A DNA stretch of 9,229 nt from Planctomycetota bacterium. GTDB lineage: Bacteria; Planctomycetota; UBA11346. Each line of letters begins with the position of its first letter. Position 1 is the first letter of the stretch. The position numbers and the translations under genes were made by a program. The stretch covers positions 1 to 9,229 of the forward strand of contig CANIXE010000063.1 of the NCBI GenBank assembly GCA_947470885.1, in the 5' to 3' direction. The notes beneath the pieces were generated by a model that saw nothing but the letters and a program-made list of their open reading frames with translations, was not told the DNA's origin and did no database searches. This document shows positions 1 to 7,423 of this stretch, piece after piece.

Positions 1-365
1 AGGTGGAGCAAAGCCGTGCGTCCGGTCAGGGATTGGGCGACCGCACCACGCAATTCTGGTTGGTGACTTCCTCTGATGATCCACCGCCCGGCCTGGGCCA
101 CCTGGTCGACGTCCACTTGGATCCAACGCAATAGTTCCGGTACCCGTTGGATTTCATCCAGGATCGCCCTCCTAGGAAACTGGCTGAGAACGCCCCGGGG
201 GTGGTCATAACGATGGGTTTCTGGATGTTCCAGATTGGTGTAGGGCCGGTCGGTCAGGGTTGGGGCGAGGGTGGTCTTGCCTGCCTGACGAGGCCCCAGA
301 ATGGTCGCCATCGGGTATCTTCCCAGGCAATCCTTGGCCAATGGGACCATTTCACGGTCTTGCAT
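1..365 (-). CDS. AAA-type ATPase, ATP-binding/DUF4143-like family (partial, 5' end only)
   Basis: An open frame of about 121 codons reads from an ATG at 365 off the left edge, so only the N-terminal part is present. It carries a P-loop (GPRQAGKTT, about residues 24-32) and a Walker B segment (AILDEIQRVPELL, about residues 67-79). It also has the family's sensor-like stretch, seen here as GSHQPELRGAVAQSLTGRTA, where relatives read roughly GSQQF..M..VSQSLAGRTA. This pattern is typical of bacterial and archaeal ATP-binding proteins with a C-terminal DUF4143. Their role is poorly defined; they often sit in accessory regions and may be linked to DNA-binding or toxin-like functions. The C-terminal domain is outside the window. 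The segment before the HPRG motif looks about two residues shorter than I expect for the family. No Shine-Dalgarno sequence precedes the ATG. The frame stays open upstream through the adjacent palindrome, so an earlier TTG start cannot be excluded. Confidence 0.8.
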   Translation of the reverse strand, partial: MQDREMVPLAKDCLGRYPMATILGPRQAGKTTLAPTLTDRPYTNLEHPETHRYDHPRGVLSQFPRRAILDEIQRVPELLRWIQVDVDQVAQAGRWIIRGSHQPELRGAVAQSLTGRTALLH

Positions 366-378
366 GACAAGGACCCAG

Positions 379-427
379 GGCCAATTAAGCAAAAGCAAAG
401 TTAAACTTTGCTTTTGCTTAATTGGCC
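379..427. repeat. Perfect 49-bp palindrome (24-bp arms, 1-nt centre)
   Basis: Bases 379-402 and 404-427 are exact reverse complements around a single base at 403. The arms begin GGCCAATTAAGC and are A/T-rich, unlike the surrounding DNA. The stop codon of the minus-strand regulator (403-401) sits at the centre of symmetry, and the ATPase start codon is only 13 bases beyond the palindrome. It could be a transcription terminator, although no T-run follows on the minus strand. It could instead be a roadblock or operator, or the remnant of a small mobile hairpin element. The symmetry is observed; the function is inferred. Confidence 0.93.
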
Positions 428-1492
428 GCGCACCGACGTCCCCGGCTTCAGTTCGCTGGGAATCTGGATCTGCCGGAGCCCGGTGCTTCGGCCTTCGATC
501 TCGGCGAACACCGCGGCGAAGGCTTCCGCGCCCTGGCGTTCATAGTGGGCGTCCACGGAGGCCAGGCCGAGGAGTTCCGCCGGCAAGGTCGCATCGTAGC
601 CGGTGATCGATAGGTCCTGGGGCACCCGTAGGCCGTAGTGCAGCGCGTGGGAGAGGAGGCGCAGGGCGGCGGTGTCGGTGGCGCACATTACCGCCTCCAA
701 GCTGCGCAGGCGCTGTACCAGGTCAGCCGGTTCCGTGCCATCCCCAGGGAGAATGAGGGGCGGTGGACTGGTCAGGCCGACTGAGTTCAACCCGTCCTGG
801 AAGGCTTGCCAGCGCAGGCTGGAGGTCGCTGAGGGGAAGTCCGTAACTGTATCGGCGAAGGCGATTCGCCGGAGACCGCGCTCCAGGAGCATGCCGATCA
901 CCGCCCGGCCCTGCTCCTCGCCTCCCACGTGGTGACAGGTGGGGAAGCGGGCGGGATCGGGTTCGCCGATCAAGGCGCAGGGGGGGTGGTGTTCGGCGAG
1001 GAAATGCCCCAGCTTGTCCGTGCTGCCGAACCGGGAGGCCCAGAGGATGATCAGTCCATCCACTTGCTCCTCGCAGAACAGCCGTTGGGCGCTTCGGGTC
1101 ATGACGTCCACATCAGCATGATGACTTTTGACGATCACCCCCTGGTCCTGCTGGTGGGCAGCGGCGATGACACTGTGCACCACCTGGCTGGTCAGGGGGC
1201 CCCGCAGGCCGGGAACGATGATTCCGATCCGATTGGTCCGGGCTCGGCGCAAGCGGGTGATCAGCACGCCCCGGTTGCCCTGACCGGTCACCAGGCCGGC
1301 TTCCGCCAGGCAGTTGATGGCCTTCTGCAGGGTTACCGAACTGATGCCTCCCAGTTCTTGGATGAGCTGGTGGTAGGTGGGCAGCCTGCCCACGTAGGTG
1401 CCATCAAGAATCCGTTGGCGGAGCAATTCCGCCAACGGCAGATACTTGGTCTCATGCTTAGTCTTGGCGGGTGGAAGCGGGACAAGGCGCAT
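401..1492 (-). CDS. GntR-type winged-helix regulator with LacI-like ligand-binding domain
   Basis: The 363-residue product starts with a GntR-type winged helix at about residues 16-80 (KYLPLAELLRQRILDG, RLPTYHQLIQELG, SSVTLQKAINCLAEAGLV). From about residue 87 follows a periplasmic-binding-protein-like LacI/GalR effector domain: NRIGIIVPGL, EEQVDGLIIL, RWQAFQDGL, AVMCATDT and LSITGYDA. Proteins of this build usually repress or activate sugar-related genes by binding a small carbohydrate; no target is evident here. I chose the ATG at 1492 because the 51 codons upstream, from a TTG at 1645, have non-coding composition and lie before the expected domain start. No clear ribosome-binding site precedes either start. 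The native C-terminus appears to end near GTSVRG. The last residues (QLSKSKV) and the stop codon are encoded by the adjacent palindrome, which suggests that the palindrome was inserted or extended into the gene's 3' end. Confidence 0.85.
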   Translation of the reverse strand: MRLVPLPPAKTKHETKYLPLAELLRQRILDGTYVGRLPTYHQLIQELGGISSVTLQKAINCLAEAGLVTGQGNRGVLITRLRRARTNRIGIIVPGLRGPLTSQVVHSVIAAAHQQDQGVIVKSHHADVDVMTRSAQRLFCEEQVDGLIILWASRFGSTDKLGHFLAEHHPPCALIGEPDPARFPTCHHVGGEEQGRAVIGMLLERGLRRIAFADTVTDFPSATSSLRWQAFQDGLNSVGLTSPPPLILPGDGTEPADLVQRLRSLEAVMCATDTAALRLLSHALHYGLRVPQDLSITGYDATLPAELLGLASVDAHYERQGAEAFAAVFAEIEGRSTGLRQIQIPSELKPGTSVRGQLSKSKV

Positions 1493-1835
1493 GGGGTGCA
1501 GAGGATGGTCAGTGGCGCTGGGTTCAACCTGGAAAACGCAGCAGGTGCGCACCACGTGCGTTTCCAGACGCACTATTTGGGTGAAACAACCGTCGAGGCA
1601 AAGACTTGAAAAATACAGCGGGGATTCTGCAAATGGCCAACTCAACGGCGTTATTGAGGGTCAAGGTGGGATTCCCGGAGATCCGCTGGTTACGACCAGC
1701 GAATCGACCTGGGGAACGCCGAGATACCTGACCACCGCCGCGGCCATCGTCCGGTGGTGCAGTGCCTGTGGCATGTTCCTGGCGGTTTTGACCAAGGCAC
1801 GGGCAATCTGGTGGGGGTTGCCGAACGCATGGTGT
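1493..1835. other. Intergenic stretch between regulator start and groES hairpin
   Basis: No convincing gene was found. The stretch contains the operator-like dyads and two short hairpins: CGCTGGT-TACG-ACCAGCG at 1684-1701, and ACCACCG (1731-1737) pairing with CGGTGGT (1752-1758). A 62-codon minus-strand frame (1661-1849) begins inside the hairpin downstream of groES. It resembles no family I know and has no ribosome-binding site, so I do not call it. The 5' leader of the regulator gene is likely contained here. Confidence 0.5.
1544..1573. promoter_or_regulatory. Two adjacent dyads upstream of the regulator, possible autoregulatory operator
   Basis: A 10-bp palindrome, GGTGCGCACC (1544-1553), sits next to the dyad GTGCG-8 nt-CGCAC (1556-1573), about 50-80 bases before the regulator's ATG. 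Both share the half-site GTGCG. GntR/LacI-type proteins commonly bind such dyads upstream of their own gene. A weak promoter-like pair lies further upstream on the minus strand: TTGGCC at 1640-1635 and TATTTT at 1615-1610, with a 19-nt spacer. The symmetry is seen directly; operator function is a guess. Confidence 0.3.
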
Positions 1836-1891
1836 GTCGCCAACAACACAGCACCCCTCGCCAGGGCGAGGGGTGCTGTGTTGTTGGCGAC
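1836..1891 (-). terminator. Perfect 27-bp-arm hairpin downstream of groES
   Basis: Bases 1836-1862 and 1865-1891 are exact reverse complements separated by two bases. The structure begins 18 bases after the groES stop codon in the direction of transcription, the position expected for a transcription terminator of the heat-shock unit. No T-run follows on the minus strand, so it is not a textbook intrinsic terminator. It may act as a strong RNA hairpin that stops polymerase with a factor, or that protects the 3' end of the mRNA. A repeat-element origin is also possible. Confidence 0.65.
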
Positions 1892-1909
1892 GGGGAGATC
1901 AGGGTCCGC

Positions 1910-2206
1910 TTATTCGATCACGCCGAAGATGTCGGATTCTTCCATCACCAGGTATTCTTCGCCGCCGGATTTCACTTCGGTGCCGGCGTAGGAGCTGAAC
2001 AGCACGCGGTCGCCGGGCTTGACCTGGAGGACCTGGCGCTTGCCGTCTTCCATGATTTTGCCATTGCCGACGGCGACGACTTTGCCTTCCTTCGGCTTCT
2101 CTTTGCCCTTCTCGGGGATGATGATGCCGCCGCGGCTGATTTCAGCCGGGGTGGAACGCTGGACGATGATGTGGGAGCCGAGGGGCTTGAGGGCGGGCTT
2201 GGACAT
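1910..2206 (-). CDS. groES: Co-chaperonin GroES (Hsp10)
   Basis: This 98-residue protein has the usual GroES length. It is the cytosolic heptameric lid of the GroEL folding chamber. Visible features are the N-terminal strand (ALKPLGSHIIVQR) and the mobile loop with the GroEL-binding hydrophobic tripeptide (RGGIIIPEKGKEKPKEG, with Ile28-Ile30). The core VKPGDRVLFSSYAGTEV and the C-terminal EEYLVMEESDIFGVIE are also present. The ATG at 2206 is preceded by GGAG (2215-2212), five bases upstream. The gene lies 81 bases after dnaK on the same strand, with a terminator-like hairpin in the gap. No groEL follows within the window, whereas groES usually precedes groEL, so its partner must be encoded elsewhere. 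The long perfect hairpin downstream probably marks the end of the transcript. Confidence 0.96.
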   Translation of the reverse strand: MSKPALKPLGSHIIVQRSTPAEISRGGIIIPEKGKEKPKEGKVVAVGNGKIMEDGKRQVLQVKPGDRVLFSSYAGTEVKSGGEEYLVMEESDIFGVIE

Positions 2207-2254
2207 GGGGTCTCCGGAGGATGGATTGTTTAAGGGTTGCGGGGAAAACGGAAA

Positions 2255-2280
2255 TCCCTGGGGGCGTTGGCCCCCAGGGA
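2255..2280 (-). terminator. Terminator- or attenuator-like hairpin between dnaK and groES
   Basis: TCCCTGGGGGC (2255-2265) pairs perfectly with GCCCCCAGGGA (2270-2280) around a 4-nt loop, giving an 11-bp GC-rich stem. It lies 7 bases after the dnaK stop codon. In the direction of transcription it is followed by the T-rich stretch TTTCCGTTTT. This looks like a moderately strong intrinsic terminator, possibly partial, that would lower read-through from dnaK into groES. Alternatively it stabilises the dnaK mRNA 3' end. Confidence 0.65.
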
Positions 2281-2287
2281 ACTGGGA

Positions 2288-4204
<1,917 letters not shown>

Positions 4205-4239
4205 GGGATGAGCCTTTCAGGAAAAGAGTGCTGGGGTGC

Positions 4240-4614
4240 TTACAAAGAAGAGGGAGGAAAGAGCGAGGAGACGAGGGTGTTCAACTGCAGGATGTGGACC
4301 GGTTTGGCGAGAAGGGCCGAGGCCCCGGCCCGCCGGGCCGCCCGATCCAGGTCGGCATTGGCCCGGGCGCTCATGAGCACCCGGACGGTGGGTTGGGGCG
4401 GATGGGCGTTGACCCATTCCAAGAGCTGGAAGCCGGTCATGTCGGGCATGTCCACGTCAGACAACAGCAGATCGCAGGGCCGGTGGTTGAGGGCCGCAAT
4501 GGCGCTGGTGCCGTCCGCAGCGGCGCTGGGATCCCAGCCCAGGTCGGCCAGGGCATCACAGAGGGATTCCCGCAGAAGGCGGTCGTCGTCAGCGATGAGT
4601 ACGGTGCGGTGCAT
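4240..4614 (-). CDS. Stand-alone response regulator receiver (CheY-like) protein
   Basis: The product, about 124 residues, is a single receiver domain with no output domain. All the expected active-site residues are present. From the ATG at 4614, numbering lower by two than from the alternative TTG at 4620, these are the acidic cluster ADDDR (Asp9-Asp11), the phosphoacceptor Asp53 (LLLSDVDMPDMTG), Ser82 (VLMSARA) and Lys104 (LLAKPVH). Such proteins accept phosphate from a histidine kinase and act by protein-protein contact; no kinase is encoded here. The gene lies 35 bases upstream of dnaK on the same strand, so co-transcription with the chaperone genes is plausible. Neither start has a clear ribosome-binding site, and the two differ by only two codons. 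The upstream gap to mazG (4615-4733) contains only a weak 6-bp hairpin (4683-4700). Confidence 0.9.
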   Translation of the reverse strand: MHRTVLIADDDRLLRESLCDALADLGWDPSAAADGTSAIAALNHRPCDLLLSDVDMPDMTGFQLLEWVNAHPPQPTVRVLMSARANADLDRAARRAGASALLAKPVHILQLNTLVSSLFPPSSL

Positions 4615-4733
4615 GGACAAGAGGCTGCGTGAGCCATGCCCATGCCAAAATGGTGCAGCCGTGAAACTGTTCTAACTCATTGTCCTGGCGTCACCCAGGA
4701 GCGGCTTTTTGAATTCCTGTGCCGCCGAGTGGG

Positions 4734-5099
4734 TCAATCTGACCGGGGCCGGTCATACTTGCGGTTGCTCCCTTTGAATCCGTCCACGGGGTACTTCAGC
4801 CGGGCCTTGGCAAGTTTTTTGGCAAAGGCGGCGGTGAGGTCCACTCCGCTGCGGTCCGCCAGACGGATCAAGAGGGTGAACACATCGGCGATTTCATCAT
4901 CCCAGTCCGCCTTGATCGCCGGGTCGATGGTGGGGTCTTTATCCCCGGCCCAGCGGATCAGGTCCGCGGCCTCTCCCAGCTCCGACAGTACGGCCAAGAG
5001 GAGGTTCCGGGGGGTGTGGAATTGTTCCCATTCCCGTTCGTCGGCGAATTGCTGAATTTCGGCCCGGATGGATTCCAGGTCCCGGGGGGTGAAGGGCAT
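4734..5099 (-). CDS. MazG-like nucleotide pyrophosphohydrolase (dCTP pyrophosphatase-like)
   Basis: The 121-residue protein closely resembles the DCTPP1/XTP3TPA branch of the all-alpha MazG-like NTP pyrophosphatases. These hydrolyse (d)NTPs, often dCTP or modified nucleotides, to monophosphate and pyrophosphate, cleaning the nucleotide pool. Recognisable segments are REWEQFHTPRNLLLAV (22-37), the first metal-binding motif ELGEAADL with Glu40 and Glu43, and the second motif DDEIADVF with Glu69 and Asp72. These give the ExxE...ExxD arrangement that binds magnesium. The end, KARLKYPVDG...NRKYDRPRSD, also fits the family. The ATG at 5099 overlaps the rlmN stop (TAATG). GGAG at 5111-5108, inside rlmN, is eight bases upstream, so translation is probably coupled to rlmN. 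A longer in-frame start at 5138 would add 13 residues inside rlmN and is unlikely. The exact substrate cannot be read from the sequence. Confidence 0.92.
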   Translation of the reverse strand: MPFTPRDLESIRAEIQQFADEREWEQFHTPRNLLLAVLSELGEAADLIRWAGDKDPTIDPAIKADWDDEIADVFTLLIRLADRSGVDLTAAFAKKLAKARLKYPVDGFKGSNRKYDRPRSD

Positions 5100-6121
5100 T
5101 AGCGATTCTCCAGGACCCGCTTCCGCAGCTGGCCGCAAGCGGCGTCGATGTCGGCGCCCCGTTGACCACGGATGGTGATGTGGCCACCCATTTCCTCTAC
5201 TAGTGCGCCGAAGCGATTCACCTGGTCTGGGGAGGGTCGCTTATGGTGGGTTTCGGTCACCGGATTGAACGGAATGAGGTTGATATGGGCGTGGAACCGC
5301 CGGGCGATGCTGGCCAGGCCGCCGGCGTGGAAGTCGGTCATGTTGGCCTCAGACAGGCAGACGTATTCCAGGGTCATTCGCCGGTTCACCACATTGGCGT
5401 AGTCGTCCATTGCCTGGAGGACCTCTTCCAAGGGCCAGCGTTTGTTCAGCGGCACGATCTTCGAGCGGGTTTCATCGTCCGCGGCGTGGAGGCTGAACGC
5501 CAGGGTGACCTGGGGCTCGTCGATTCCCAGCTGGCGGATCCGCTTGGGCACGCCGCTGGTGCTCACGGTGAAGCGCCGCCGACCCAGGCCCAGGCCCTCG
5601 GGCTCGGCGAGGACGCGGATGGCCTTGATCACGTGGTCGTAATTGAACAGCGGTTCGCCGCTGCCCATGAACACCACGTTGGTCACTGGCCGGCGGTGGT
5701 GGTGATAAAGCACCTGGTAGACGATCTCGCCGGCGGTCAGGTCCCGCTCGACGCCGTTCTGGCCGCTGGCGCAGAAGGTGCAGCCCACGGCGCACCCCAC
5801 CTGGGTGGAAATGCACACCGTGTGGCGTTCGGCGGTGGGGATGCCCACGCATTCCACCAGTTTTCCATCCGGCAGTTTCAGCAGGGATTTCACCGTGCCA
5901 TCCCGGCTTTCCTGTTCCTGTTCCAGGACCGCCGGCAGCAGTTCCCCGGCGGCATCCAGGCGGGCGCCCAGGTCCTTGGGCAGGCCGGGGATGTCCGCCA
6001 CCTTGGTGGTGGTGGGCCGCCACAGGCCCCGCCATAGCTGTTCCCCCCGGAACGCGGGCAGCCCCAGGCTGGTGGCCCAGGTCTTGGCTTCGGCGAGGGT
6101 CATTCCAAACCAGTCGGGCAT
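5099..6121 (-). CDS. rlmN: Dual-specificity RNA methyltransferase RlmN (radical SAM)
   Basis: RlmN adds the C2 methyl group to adenosine 2503 of 23S rRNA and, in many bacteria, to A37 of some tRNAs, using S-adenosylmethionine and a [4Fe-4S] cluster. The 340-residue product has the N-terminal accessory region (LPAFRGEQLWRGLW) and the cluster motif CxxxCxxC at Cys110, Cys114 and Cys117 (VGCAVGCTFCASG). It also has the radical-SAM motif FMGSGEPLFNYDHV (151-164). Cys103, seven residues before the cluster, and Cys329 in RGADIDAACGQL match the two catalytic cysteines of E. coli RlmN (Cys118 and Cys355), which separates it from Cfr only by finer detail. The ATG at 6121 is chosen over an upstream TTG at 6157, which would add a Pro-rich stretch. 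There is no convincing Shine-Dalgarno. The gene heads a two-gene unit with mazG, with overlapping stop and start codons. Confidence 0.96.
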   Translation of the reverse strand: MPDWFGMTLAEAKTWATSLGLPAFRGEQLWRGLWRPTTTKVADIPGLPKDLGARLDAAGELLPAVLEQEQESRDGTVKSLLKLPDGKLVECVGIPTAERHTVCISTQVGCAVGCTFCASGQNGVERDLTAGEIVYQVLYHHHRRPVTNVVFMGSGEPLFNYDHVIKAIRVLAEPEGLGLGRRRFTVSTSGVPKRIRQLGIDEPQVTLAFSLHAADDETRSKIVPLNKRWPLEEVLQAMDDYANVVNRRMTLEYVCLSEANMTDFHAGGLASIARRFHAHINLIPFNPVTETHHKRPSPDQVNRFGALVEEMGGHITIRGQRGADIDAACGQLRKRVLENR

Positions 6122-6207
6122 AGGCGGGGGAGCTTCCCGCGCAGGGTTGGGGCACAACGGCCAATGCCTGTTCTCTTCCAGGACACCTCAATGAAAATGT
6201 AGGTCCC

Positions 6208-6213
6208 ATGATA
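6208..6213 (-). promoter_or_regulatory. Possible -10 box for rlmN
   Basis: On the minus strand the hexamer TATCAT differs from TATAAT at one position. It lies in a locally A/T-rich stretch about 90 bases before the rlmN ATG. No good -35 box is seen at the usual distance, so this is only a candidate. Confidence 0.2.
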
Positions 6214-6252
6214 ATCTGGCGCTATTTCTCATCTGTTTTTGGTCCGTTCATG

Positions 6253-6435
6253 AGCCCCAATGGGGCGGTCCAGGTTAGCCCAGGGCAACGCCCTGGGACA
6301 GGGATTGGTGACCTGCAAAGCCCTGAAGGGGCGGCCTAAGGAACCACGATTAGGCCGCCCCTTCGGGGCTTTTTTCCGTGATCATCTTCACCCAGGGCGT
6401 TGCCCTGGGCTAGGATAGTTCGTCCCTTTGGGGCT
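6253..6435. repeat. Nested inverted array of REP-like hairpin modules between rlmN and pdxA
   Basis: The divergent gap is filled by modules in mirror order. Module A is GCCCC-aat-GGGGC (6254-6266). Module B is CCCAGGGC-aac-GCCCTGGG (6279-6297). Module C is the arm 6317-6338, which pairs with its copy C' at 6351-6372 with one G-T type mismatch. Then come B' (CCCAGGGC-gtt-GCCCTGGG, 6391-6409) and A' (about 6424-6434). The half before 6339 and the half after 6350 are therefore imperfect reverse complements overall. Modules like B and C are, from memory, dispersed in planctomycete genomes. The arrangement resembles REPINs moved in trans by a RAYT (IS200-like) transposase; none is encoded here. 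Confidence 0.85.
6317..6375 (+). terminator. Intrinsic-terminator-shaped hairpin within the REP array
   Basis: A 22-bp stem (6317-6338 with 6351-6372, one wobble pair) and a 12-nt loop end in six T residues (6370-6375) on the plus strand. That is the form of an intrinsic terminator, and the complementary A-run at 6317-6319 gives a weak counterpart on the minus strand. No plus-strand gene ends nearby; both flanking genes start here and read away. It may be only the core of the repeat element, or an insulator between the divergent units. Confidence 0.4.
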
Positions 6436-6478
6436 TCTCGGCTTGCCCGTCCCGCATTTCCGCCACGGTCTGCCGCCC

Positions 6479-7423
6479 ATGACCGACCGCCGCCGACCGT
6501 TAGCCGTGACCATGGGCGATCCTGCGGGCATTGGCCCGGAAATCGCCTGCAAGGCCTTCGTCGATCCCGCCCTGGCGGGGGTCGAGGTGGTCCTGGTGGC
6601 CAGCCGGGCGGTGATCGTCGAACATGCGGCGAAGATGGGGCTGTCCGTGCCCCGGCGGATCATTGACATCGGCGCCCCCGCAGTGCCGGTGACCCTGGGA
6701 AGCGTCCAGCAGGAAGCGGGTCGGTTGTCCGCCCTGTGCATCGAAGCCGCGATTTCCGGCAGTCGGGACGGCAGCTTCGCTGGCCTGGTCACCGCCCCCA
6801 TCAGCAAAAGCGCGATTCACTTGGCGGGGGTGCCCTTCCCCGGGCACACGGAGTGGCTGGCGGCCCGCTGCGGCGTCCAGGGGGAAGCGATGCTGATGTA
6901 CGATCCCGCATTAGCAGTGGCCCTCGCCACCTGCCACCAGCCGCTGATGAGCGTCGCCGCCACGCTGACCACCGCCCGGATCATCGAAGTGGGTCGCCTG
7001 TTGGCCGCGGCCTTGGGTCGGCTGCGTTCCGGCCCGGTGCGTCTAGCCGTGTGCGGCCTGAATCCCCACGCCGGCGAAGATGGCCTGCTGGGTCACGAGG
7101 ATGCCGCCCTGGTGGCCCCGGCCGTGGCCGAATTGCGCCGCCTGGGCATCCCCTGCGACGGGCCGCTGCCCGCGGATACCGCCTTCACGCCGGCGAATCG
7201 CGCCCGTTACACCGGCTACATTGCCCTCTACCACGACCAGGGTCTGATCCCCTTCAAGGCCCTGTACGTGGATACCGGCGTGAACGTCAGCCTGGGCCTA
7301 CCCATCGTCCGCACTTCGGTGGACCACGGCACTGCCTTCAACATCGCCGGCCAGGGCATCGCCGATCACCGCAGTCTGGTGGAAGCCATTCTTCTTGCCG
7401 CCCGCCTTGCGGGGAACCCATGA
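6479..7423 (+). CDS. pdxA: 4-hydroxythreonine-4-phosphate dehydrogenase PdxA
   Basis: PdxA oxidises 4-phosphohydroxy-L-threonine with NAD, and the product condenses with deoxyxylulose phosphate (PdxJ) in the DXP-dependent route to pyridoxal phosphate. The 314-residue product has the usual length. Key signatures are the N-terminal VTMGDPAGIGPEI (10-22), VTAPISKSAIH (104-114) and FPGHTEWLA (120-128). The three divalent-metal histidines are His153 (ATCHQPL), His197 (LNPHAGEDG) and His252 (YHDQGLIPFK). The C-terminal RTSVDHGTAFNIAG also fits. The ATG at 6479 is chosen because the 17 upstream codons from 6428 lie in repeat DNA and precede the family's usual start; no ribosome-binding site is visible. 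Its last codon overlaps the dnaB start (ATGA), implying one transcript and coupled translation. Confidence 0.97.
   Translation: MTDRRRPLAVTMGDPAGIGPEIACKAFVDPALAGVEVVLVASRAVIVEHAAKMGLSVPRRIIDIGAPAVPVTLGSVQQEAGRLSALCIEAAISGSRDGSFAGLVTAPISKSAIHLAGVPFPGHTEWLAARCGVQGEAMLMYDPALAVALATCHQPLMSVAATLTTARIIEVGRLLAAALGRLRSGPVRLAVCGLNPHAGEDGLLGHEDAALVAPAVAELRRLGIPCDGPLPADTAFTPANRARYTGYIALYHDQGLIPFKALYVDTGVNVSLGLPIVRTSVDHGTAFNIAGQGIADHRSLVEAILLAARLAGNP

Noticed and set aside
929..1609. 226-codon plus-strand frame opposite the regulator
   Set aside because: It is the antisense shadow of a well-recognised GntR/LacI-type gene, with no domain of its own.
1661..1849. 62-codon minus-strand frame between groES and the regulator
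   Set aside because: It starts inside the hairpin, has no ribosome-binding site and resembles no family I know. Codon use is only weakly coding-like, so a small gene or remnant cannot be fully excluded.
4221..4242. CIRCE-like half-site GAGTGCT upstream of dnaK
   Set aside because: Only one half of the CIRCE inverted repeat is present, and no TTAGCACTC partner lies nine bases away.
4683..4715. Hairpin TCCTGG-6 nt-CCAGGA followed by GCGGCTTTTT
   Set aside because: The stem is only six base pairs, and no plus-strand gene ends upstream, so it is not supported as a terminator.
6736..7419. 228-codon upstream extension of dnaB
   Set aside because: It lies in another frame over pdxA, is rich in Arg, Pro, Gly and His, and resembles no helicase domain. 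The ATG at 7420 fits the family start.
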